Source of the DNA: Petrolisthes cinctipes
Lineage: Eukaryota; Arthropoda; Malacostraca; Decapoda; Porcellanidae
Assembly: GCA_033782935.1 (NCBI GenBank)
Contig: JAWQEG010000501.1
Span: 565,501 to 629,500, forward strand
Length of the DNA: 64,000 bases
Direction: 5' to 3'
Position numbers and translations under genes: made by a program. Positions 55,865 through 64,000 of the stretch are shown here, in pieces. A model generated the notes under the pieces. That model was given only the letters and a program-made list of their open reading frames with translations. It was not told the DNA's origin and ran no database searches. How positions within the stretch are numbered: the stretch's first letter is position 1; every line of letters begins with the position of its first letter.

Positions 55865-57159
55865 CATAAAATAACCATTTACTAAATTTTTAAGTTATGA
55901 GATGTAATAGAAGAATTTTTCCTGATCAGGTGAACATCATGCCACCCGGTGGTAAGAGGAGGAGGAAGAGGGATATACATTTACAACATCCATTCCCAGG
56001 AACCACCGTAACATGTACTGATGAAAGGTAAGTGAATAATAATAATAATAATAATAAACTCTTGGATATCCAACTTCACGGGAATATCCATACATATTGT
56101 TTGACCAGCCTGAGAGGACTCATGCAGGGAGCAACTCGGTCCAACAGGAAACTTTATTTGCACATAATTTTCTAATGCAGAATGTTATGCTGGTTCCAAG
56201 GATCTTTGGCAATTTGGCGTTTCTGAATGCAAATAGAAGCAAGCGATGAATGTGTTGATCGGCGTTAGTTAGAGGGTAAATATAATTTTCTGCAAAAACA
56301 CACGGAATTTTATCAGCATATACTGATTTAAGGTAAAGTTTTATGCTGATTCTGAAAATCTTTGGATTGTTCGGCATTAACACCTCCAATCCAGGGGTGG
56401 GTTGAAAAATCTTGTGCCAAGTCCGGGCTGACTCGGTGCAAGAGTCTATAATGTCACTTACCAGCTATTAAAATTTGACCAAACCCATGATATTTAAGCT
56501 AGTCATCTTTCTCTAGCACTTATAAGTCATACTATACTCTTGTACCTGCAGTAATGCCTTCAACAGACTGAAATTGCTCTTGCAACTGCTGGACGATCTG
56601 AGTATATAATTATGTGCCTCTTCAGGAGTTTCTTCTTATAGTTGGGATGTGTACTGTACATTCCTCACTTTTTCGATAAGGGCAGTTTCAATATCCCTGG
56701 TCCACATAACTCGCGCCATAACGAAATATTACTGTTTGATGTGACTGATGTCGTCTGGAAAGTTTGAAGAATGTGGGCCAATGTTTGTTTTGTAAACAAA
56801 TATCATATCAGCATCATATGACTTAAATAAATATATCGCATAACTATATATTCTCATGTATATATTTTCTTGTAATATACAGTACGTGATGGTATATATA
56901 TCAATAATTATTAACTGCTTTCAATATATTTAATCAAGAGAAAAAACATAGACATATTTTGACTCCAGGGTAAGTTGGGTGAAACAGTTCGGCGAAATGC
57001 CCCGTGTGATAGGTTCTTTCACGGTCGAGTTATATAACCACACAGTTATAGCAATTAACTCTTGCATTTCAATACAGACACGAGAGACTATTTTATCATT
57101 ATACTTAGGTAGTAATGCATTATGGAGTGGTAATTCACAATGACGTGAAGAGCAGCATG
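55865..57159. other. Non-coding, AT-rich
   Basis: A (TAA)n run lies at 56037-56056. No gene recognised. Confidence 0.4.
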
Positions 57160-57277
57160 CTAAGAAAAACCCACTTATTATAGACAAAAAGTATTTAATA
57201 TGGACGTTTCGGAGGCAACTACCTCCATAACGTCCATATTAAATACTTTTTGTCTATAAAAAGTGGGTTTTTCTTAG
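57160..57277. repeat. Long hairpin, about 49-bp arms
   Basis: ctaagaaaaacccactta...ttatagacaaaaagtattta, then atatggacgtt, folds against its near-perfect complement ending at 57277, with a roughly 20-nt loop. agtaatgcatta occurs just before (57110-57122) and just after (57275-57287), possibly a target duplication. Confidence 0.8.
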
Positions 57278-57342
57278 TAATGCATTACTTTTTAATAATA
57301 TTTGATTCGCGAGACGATAAGCTCCGCTGACAATAAAAAAAC

Positions 57343-57389
57343 AACAACATTGCCAGAGTCTACTTTCAGTAGACTCTGGCAATGTTGTT
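57343..57389. repeat. Perfect 21-bp hairpin
   Basis: aacaacattgccagagtcta (plus c) at 57343-57363 pairs perfectly with 57369-57389 around a 5-nt loop. Confidence 0.9.
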
Positions 57390-57967
57390 TTCATTACTTT
57401 TTATTTTGATTCAGTCAGGCAATTTTAGAATTTCATGAAATATAGGTTATACGATGGCTAGAGTAATAATATGCTAGGATTAATTATCATTATTATAGCA
57501 ATAACAAATTCTTCTTACAATATTTATTTTAAAAGATAGTAAAATTCCGGGCATTTCACCGAGGGTGGTCCATATTTGGCCGACGTCGGATGTTTTAGGG
57601 TTAAGCCTCACAGCACCCCACCAACTTATGATAAATGTTACTCCCGCATCACGAGCCTCACAGAATGTACTGCATGGATGCGATCAAGGTAATGAATGAA
57701 TGCTTTTTCTCAAAATCTTACAGAAGAGAAAAAGTCATGCTAACCTGTGGACAAAGAGAGGTATAGATGTAGATTATAAAGAAAAAATATATATATGTCT
57801 CTACATGCTCCTGTTTACTATGAAGCGGCTCCATGTACCGTCAGCGAATCTCGACGTGTCCGTACCAAAACAAACCACTTTCTACCTTAATAAAATCATG
57901 ATAACAACCAAACTAAAGTGTATTTTACGCTTAAACTTTACTTGAAAACTCTCCAGTTATATCAATA
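57390..57967. other. Non-coding
   Basis: No gene recognised. The stretch next to the transposase stop presumably includes the left end of the Tc1-type element, but its TIR could not be identified. Confidence 0.35.
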
Positions 57968-59158
57968 TTAGTTGATTGGGTAACCTTTGCGTTTCTTCAC
58001 TTCCAAAAGATGATCCGGAATGGTATCAACAAGTTTCCTGTGAGTACTTGGAGAAATGCTGCTCCACACACGACGAAGGGCAACCTCTAATTTGTTGAGG
58101 GTGGATGTGTCTTCACCAGTTAATTTTTGTTTCACAATAGCCCAGAGGTTCTCAATTGGTGAATTGTCAGGACTACTGCTTGGCCAATCAGAAATGCACT
58201 CTACTTCACTTGTATAAAGCCACTGTTTTACGACTTTGGCTGTGTGTGCAGGAGCCCCGTCCTGCTGCAGCACTTCAGAGCCAGTAGCTGCAAAACATTC
58301 AGCCAATTTATTTTCCAGGAGGTGAAGATAAACGACTTTGGTGACAGTCTGACCTTTAGGGAAAATTATAAGGTCGGCTGATCCTCCATAGGAAAACTCC
58401 CCCCATACCATAAGAGAGGCAGGGTGCTTGACTGTCTTTCTAGTGAACTTTGGGTTACAGGGATCTGAGTCTCTTCCACGCCACACTTTCTTTCCCTTTG
58501 ACTCACTCACACAGAATGTAGATTCATCTGTCCACAAAACACGTCTCCAGTCATCCAAGGTCCAGGAAGAATATTTCTTAGCAAAAGTAACTCTTTTTTT
58601 ACACTGTAAATCTGTTACAAATGGCTTTTTCCTGGCCGTCACTTTGCGATAACTCAGTTTCTTTCGTATGGCTTTCTGATTAGTTCTTACATGCACATTT
58701 TGGAGCAGAATGGGACTTTGTTCTTTTAGCTCCCTAGCAGTAAGAGTTGGTTTGTCATCCAACTGACGTCTGATGATGTTTAGGCTGCGTTTGCTAATCT
58801 TAGGAGTCCAACCACCACCATGTTTGTGGGAAGGTACAGTCGGCGGCAGAAGTCCTGTCGCCTCAACTGCTTCATCGAGACATGCAGTGTTCATGGACTC
58901 GAGAAATATGCATGTTTTCTACACCCACTAAACTCGAGTCTATGAATATCGCGTGCCTCGGTGAAGCAAGTGAGGCGACAGGACTTTTGCCGCCGACTGT
59001 ACCTGTGTGCTTCCCTACGCCTTAAAATTACACACTAACTGGCGAACTGTGCGCTCATTAACACCAGTTTTTTCACTAATTTGAAGGCTACTAAAACCAA
59101 TTTAATGACACTCTATTATTCTTATAATGTTTTCATGACTCGTATACGGCTTAGGCAT
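57968..59158 (-). pseudogene. Tc1-type transposase gene, interrupted by MITE C
   Basis: Minus strand, ATG at 59156-59158. N-terminus MPKPYTSHENIIRIIECH, then an in-frame stop, then LQISEKTGVNERTVRQLVCN (first helix-turn-helix), a second stop, then GSTQV. MITE C (58837-58999) is inserted in the GTA codon. Beyond it the same frame continues PSHKHGGGWTPKISKRSLNI, RKKLSYRKVTARKKP (second HTH), VLWTDESTF (first catalytic Asp), LMVWGEFSYGG, VLQQDGAPAHTAK (second Asp) and DWPSSSPDNSPIENLWAI (catalytic Glu), to the stop at 57968. By eye there are 35 residues between second Asp and Glu, one more than classic DD34E. It would cut and paste its own element at TA sites. The catalytic half is intact; stops and the MITE disable the DNA-binding half. 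Confidence 0.9.
58837..58999. mobile_element. MITE family C, copy 2, inside the transposase gene
   Basis: 163 bp with TIR cagtcggcggcagaagtcct and complement, TA at 58835-58836 and 59000-59001. It is a close relative of 28028-28188. Confidence 0.92.
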
Positions 59159-59281
59159 TGCTAATGAACCACAATGAGAACTTAAACACTCAGTGCGTAA
59201 AGAAAAAAGGAGTCAATCTTGGAAGACAATATCTTCCCTACACCCCGTGATTTAAACTAACCGTTATGATTTTTCAGTGAG
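59159..59281. other. Upstream region of the Tc1-type gene
   Basis: Presumed leader of the transposase gene on the minus strand. TIR not identified. Confidence 0.3.
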
Positions 59282-59880
59282 CAAGCGGGGAGGAGGGTGG
59301 AGGAGTATAGCCGCTCCTATATTCACTCCTTTGTTGCCCAGCACCTTCAGCCTGAGTCATCCCAAGGATCGGCAGATGTACTAATCTGTTCCCAGACACT
59401 GCTAAATCCCCTCCTAGGGACACCTGGCGCCAGACAGGCCGCTCCTTGTTCCAGCAATTAGTCATCCCTGCATGGGTAGAACATCTGCTCCCAGACTGCA
59501 CTAGAGGTCGTATAATCATGTGATGACGCCGCCCCCCCACACATCCGGGATCTTAGCCCAACTGAATAAAAAGGGCTGCTCCGCTGCTGTACACACTTCC
59601 ACACCAGCTCTGGACCAAGGTAAACCTGCCCCCTGCCGTAGTACCTGCTGTTGCCTGCATCAAGCCTCCCACCGTGTTCCCGCCTTGATCACACGTGTGT
59701 GTTCCAGCCCTACACAACTCTCCTGCAGCAACTACGGCCCTCTCACGGCGCTACACGGCAGGCTGGCCATCTATATTTACTTGTGTGTGTTACCTTGTAC
59801 ATACCTACCAATAAATTGTTACCGTGTATTCTAGAGTCTTCACCCCGGGTAATAACGCAAGGGCTTTGACGTTATAACTA
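59282..59880 (+). repeat. Possible solo LTR-like sequence
   Basis: A GC-richer 600-bp block with a TATA-like ctgaataaaaaggg (59562-59575) and an AATAAA signal at 59811-59816 about 240 bp later, in the U3-R-U5 order of an LTR. The TG...CA ends and a target duplication were not established, and no second copy is in the window. Confidence 0.25.
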
Positions 59881-60248
59881 TATGCTGTGCAAGGGGGGGC
59901 AATTATTTAATAACACTCCTTACAACAAATAAATGGATCTGAGAATGAAAGAAAAGGGAGGAGGGGCAACAAGGATAAAGTAAATAAAGAGATAAAAGGT
60001 TCTCTTAATCAATAGTCCCCAATGTCCTGAGATTTGGCGACCTCCTTTAATTATGCAAGAGTTAAAGGGGTGTTCTCAATATTTCATTTTTACACAACTT
60101 GTCAATTTTTAAGCAATCTACTGTCATCCATCTATCTCCTTTACTTCGACTTATGCTCTCGGCATGTGTCTCGGCATCTCGAACCCTCCCACGTTCTGTC
60201 TTCACTTCACCGGTGAAGACATCAAAATGGAATCTTGCCTTTATAGTC
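59881..60248. other. Non-coding
   Basis: No gene recognised. Confidence 0.4.
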
Positions 60249-61168
60249 CAACCACTCTTAAAATGTGGTTTGGGTGGGGTCTTGAGGGACCTGTCACCGT
60301 TTACAGCGTCGCCACGTTTCTTAAACTACCGATTCGTAGCTTGTGTTATATAATGTAAAATACCCGAACACGTAACAAGACAATTTTATAATATATTCTT
60401 AAGTATATTTAAGTATGTCAATGACAAATAAACTTTATAATGCAACATCTTGATGTAATAATATAGAAATGTGGCATGCACATTTCACAGTGGTGCTACG
60501 AATATGTTGCTACTTTTATTTGACATTCGTCATAGTTCTAAGTTGGGTATGTAATGCAACAATAGTGTTTATAATACTTTATGAAGAAATGGAAGTGATA
60601 TATATACTCGTTCCTTAATAAAAATAAATATTAAAACTATCATGAGTGGCAATACCCATCACTCCCAACACCTGGAACACGGTACATATATATCTCCTGG
60701 GAGGTAATTAACAGGGCAGGGGAGTATTTTAAACTTCTGTCAAGTGTTCCCACTGTTCATTTTCCATCTTGACTCTGACACGATGGCAGCTCAGCAAACA
60801 AGCTCCCACCTTCATAGTCAAGCCAAGGAAAACTACATGAATCATATGAACGAGAGAGATTCATAAAGTGAAGAAATTAGAGTATACTGAGGAGAAAGTG
60901 AAAATATAGATTACAGGAAAAAAGGAATGATTGACGAAGAGGGAGGAAGAGAGGGAGGCGGGGAAGCAAGACACGTGGTCACCAGTTGGCGTCTGGATGT
61001 GGTGTAGGGTTGGACCAAGATTGAAATATTGTCCTGGGGCAGACATGAGGTGAAGGTATGTCAGGTCACCCTTCTGTCAGTCAAGCTGAGCCTCCAGAAT
61101 TCGCGGCAACCCTGTACACAGGGATGGGTCCCTCACGACCCCACCCAAACCACATTTCAAGAGTGGTT
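60249..61168. repeat. Inverted repeat pair, about 70-bp arms
   Basis: 60249-60318 (ccaaccactcttaaaatgtg then gtttgggtgggg...) is complementary to 61095-61168. The 780-bp spacer has no recognised coding. It may be the ends of a non-autonomous element or two opposite copies of a repeat. Confidence 0.5.
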
Positions 61169-61939
61169 GGAATATATATATATATATATGCAATACATAG
61201 AAATTTATAGAAAAATAACCCTCTTTTTTCAGGATGGTGGAATTGGTGGTTGGTCGAGGATGGATGATGATGATGGAGCCACGGTGGAGGGATATACTGA
61301 AACATGATGGCAGTGCGAAATGCACGAAAGACAACTGTGCTGTTGGACAATAGTCGCGTGTATCCAAAACTATAGCCTTGATGAAGGAATAGAGAAAAGG
61401 AACAGATACAGTACCTCCATCGTATCCATAACTTACTCTTGTATTTCTACATTTACACTATTCATTGGCTTCAATATAATTTTGTTATCCGAGCTTACAA
61501 ATTTGCAGATGAGATGTTTTTTGTCCGTAGCTGTGCCTGCATAATAATAATAATTAGTGTTCTATTAGATTATATTGACACTTAATTAAAAACATTACTC
61601 ATTCTATACCTTTCCCGTATGTGCCTGATATGTCTAACTACACGACTCCTTGTTTAGGTGGTTTTGAAGGTAGTTGAGTATGGTAGAGTAGCTGTGGTCG
61701 GCGGTATTCTTCGAAGATACAAGGTGTTTTGAAGTGATAAGCCTCTCAGTAAAGCCAGAGTTTATTGAAAGAGAAGTCTATGTACAACGGGAAGAGAATA
61801 TGGGGAATGTTTGGTGTTACCCCTTTGAGATTCGTTATCAGAATGAAAGTTTATTGACATACCAAGTAGTGATCGGTTTAGCTTCCAGCGTGACTCTGAC
61901 CTAGCAGCACGTGTGCATGCTAAGGAAACAAGTCAGCCG
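61169..61939. other. Non-coding
   Basis: A short (TA)n run follows at 61174-61187. No gene recognised. Confidence 0.4.
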
Positions 61940-62125
61940 AAAGTGAACATGGCAGGTGAAGAAGCGCTGGGCCAGCACTCTGCTGACAAGATGCTAACTC
62001 GTATCCCCGAGTATGTTTGGCTTGTCTCTGACACATTTCCTCCCGTGTATATGTGTATGTGTACATACATGATTATATGTGTTAAAGAGATAAAGATATT
62101 CATATGTAGTTTAACCGGTACATTC
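61940..62125 (+). repeat. Dispersed repeat D, copy 2
   Basis: Inverted match to 23432-23610 (gctgggccagcactctgctg; tgtctctgacacatttcctc). Confidence 0.55.
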
Positions 62126-63235
62126 TAATATTATAGCCACAATTGAATATGTATATGTGTGTGTGTGTATGTTTTTGTTTTCGCTTTCAAAATCATTGTA
62201 AAGAATAAAATCTCAATGCGAGATACCTCATTTGAGAAATTTTGTATAGTTTATTGTTCAAAAGATAAAGATATAAAGTTTATATAAGACAGTGAGCAAT
62301 CCATGTTTCAGCTGTGAGTTGATAATGCGCCCATTCCAGCTGGCGGTACCCACAGCCTACAGCAGCATTGCAGCAAAGGTGTCTTGCACGGATGTACTCA
62401 TTGTAGATGGTGGAATGGAGACGAGGGTTACGACATTTCGTTTGCGTTATCCACGCACGCACAAGCTAAGGGACCTGATCAATCATCTTATGCAGGACGA
62501 CGGAGGGGAGCCATGTGCTGGAACAAGGAAAGATACTGCCACCCCTTGTATGATGCCTTCGACACTTTGGAATTTTGTTTATGGCGAGAAGGGATGCATA
62601 CTCCGTGCCTGGATATGTGTATACTTGGTGAGCAGCCTTGTGAATCCAGCATTGCCTGTCTTGTCTTGTGAGAAAATATTCAGAAGTAGCAATATGAGTG
62701 GAATAGTTTCTTCTTAAGTGGGTACAGAAGAGGGTAGTGTATGGCAGTAATTTTTTTCCTTGACAGAATGCGGTTGGCTGTGATACTGCAGATTTGAGTT
62801 AGCTGCAGGCCAGTCCGCGAGAAAGGGATGGCTTCCAATATTATCAACAAGAATAGCGATAATTATTCTTGGAGAAGACAGATGAAGAAATGCTGGCAGG
62901 TTAGTCGAATTGGAGGAATGTTACTAAGGATGGTGATGCCACAGAGTGTCCAAAGGGGAATTGGAAAAGGTGGCAAGCCAAAGCAATTACCTGAGTGAAC
63001 ATGGTGGCAGAAGGAGTGCTATCCTGCTCTGGAGCAATGCTGTCAAAAGATAAGATACACCAGCCACATTGTGCATGGGCTTGTTTAAACTGGAGTCGGA
63101 CGTGGTCGGAAATCGAAATATATCCCATTTAAGACATATGCAGTAAATCATGTAGCTCGTGCATAAGGTGCAGGGGGCGCTACCCCTACCCAGTGGCACC
63201 CATTCTGTTAAGTCAGAGATTTTGATTCATAGTAG
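62126..63235. other. Unassigned; one open frame without recognisable domain
   Basis: An open plus-strand frame runs 62292-62717 (141 codons) but has no motif I recognise and overlaps other open frames. Short GT repeats lie at 62152-62168. Treated as non-coding. Confidence 0.3.
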
Positions 63236-63889
63236 AGGTAATAAATAAGGAAGAGATTGAGTGGTTGTTGTTGTTGTTGTTGAAGTTTCTCTAGCTGTCT
63301 GGCCGAGCAGCCCCGAGCTCCTGAGGAAGGTCATGGACTGAAGCCACGGTTCACATATACACGACCGTTCGGGACGTCATTGACGGATGTCGAATCCGTA
63401 CTGGGCCAGCCTGTCTGCCTGCTGCCCCTCCCGCTTCGCCACGCTCACCTCTACTACTGCAATTCACGGCAGCACGGCTCCCTGCATGTTTTACCTCGTG
63501 TGTGCTCGCCCCGCTACCATGTGCTCCTTCTCCTTCCTACTGACCTGATCCTGGAGTGGTATTCTACTTGTGCTAATACCAAATAAACTACTGTTCTGTG
63601 TACCCTGTAAGTTTGAGCACCCCTGCAACTAGGAACTGCACCTCATGTTACAGTCCCATGTTATCGTATCCAGCAACTTGTTTGCTGAATCTTCTTTCCC
63701 TCCAGTTACCGAAGACCAAAAAATGGCAATCTTATTCATCGATGTGTTTGACAAACCTTCCCAATGTTCTAGTTGACATCTTCTACATTATGGCAGCCGA
63801 TATCCCCTTAGTTGTCTCATACCCATTGGCCATATATGAACCTAGCCCACTCTCAGTGACTGAGTGGCAGTTTCTGGCAACTCTGAAGT
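63236..63889. other. Unassigned; promoter/poly-A-signal arrangement, possible LTR piece
   Basis: (TTG)n at about 63266-63283. A GC-rich block is followed by ccaaataaactactgttctg (63577-63597), an AATAAA signal in a context typical of LTR R regions. No partner copy seen. The 63598-63930 frame has no domain. Confidence 0.25.
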
Positions 63890-64000
63890 TTTTTTTGTTT
63901 TCATCTATTGCGCTGTGGCATCAATCATAAGACAGGCAACAGAACATAAGGGTAGAAAGTACCCATGAAAATCTAATGACCAGACACACACTCACAAAAA
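63890..64000 (-). mobile_element. 3' end of another copy of the RNase H-bearing LINE (runs off the window)
   Basis: The T-run at 63890-63897 is the poly-A. catcaatcataagacaggca then acccatgaaaatctaatgac, and a CA-rich stretch, correspond to 44625-44720 of the large LINE, in the same orientation. The coding part would lie beyond 64000. Confidence 0.7.

Noticed and set aside
58850..58894. ATG near 58892 as the start of the Tc1-type transposase
   Set aside because: That ATG and the first residues lie inside MITE C. The true N-terminus is upstream at 59158.
62292..62717. 141-aa ORF as a gene
   Set aside because: No recognisable domain, splice signals or bias, and two other frames are equally open. 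Left unassigned.

Overview
This window is eukaryotic, almost certainly arthropod and most likely decapod crustacean. There are no operons or dense ORFs. Codable segments are short and bounded by splice-like sites, there are long AT, CA, CT and poly-A/T simple repeats, and nearly everything recognisable is a transposable element or its wreckage. The crustacean guess rests on the mix of non-LTR families, the many TA-flanked MITEs, short TTAGG runs and an Asn-rich secreted-type exon. It is inference, not a species call.

Host-like content is sparse. (1) A minus-strand astacin-type metalloprotease gene is represented by a clear exon at 862-1045 (end of propeptide and start of the mature protease) and a plausible 36-bp exon at 6636-6671. 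A possible TATA promoter lies near 8170. The catalytic exon would be off the left edge. (2) An uncharacterised plus-strand gene or gene copy (17510-20406) is cut in two by a 2.6-kb TA-flanked DNA transposon; the frame continues across the insertion. (3) A plus-strand exon at 38705-39525 encodes a hydrophobic/Asn-repeat protein and ends at a consensus splice donor. (4) A frameshifted THAP-domain exon lies at 42884-43038.

Region by region. 0-7 kb: astacin exons, an internally deleted LINE copy, two MITE-like elements with related ends (one inserted into another dispersed repeat). 8-12 kb: a MITE and a 2.5-kb Harbinger-like element with remnants of two small genes. 12-13 kb: an L1-type ORF1 remnant. 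14.5-23 kb: LINE 5' piece, a Helitron (15501-17102) carrying a SINE, the interrupted gene, and a decayed LINE. 23.7-26 kb: a decayed Jockey-like LINE. 27.4-29.5 kb: an array of TA-flanked MITEs and a G-rich minisatellite facing a C-rich one. 31.7-35.3 kb: a 3.7-kb palindrome with a second palindrome inside. 36-38 kb: a LINE 5' fragment and pyrimidine-rich DNA. 41.2-42.9 kb: a long inverted-repeat element. 44-55.7 kb: a three-level nest (inverted-repeat element, then an RNase H-bearing LINE, then a full-length CR1 LINE). 55.7-64 kb: MITEs, hairpins, a Tc1-type transposase gene broken by a MITE, LTR-like sequence, and the tail of another LINE copy.

The best-preserved coding sequences are those of the CR1 element (ORF1 with an SGNH esterase-like domain, ORF2 with endonuclease and reverse transcriptase) and of the host LINE it entered (CCHC gag-like ORF1, then endonuclease, RT and RNase H). 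Joining the two flanks of the CR1 restores the host LINE's frame, and the host LINE has an 11-bp target-site duplication, so the order of insertion can be read directly.
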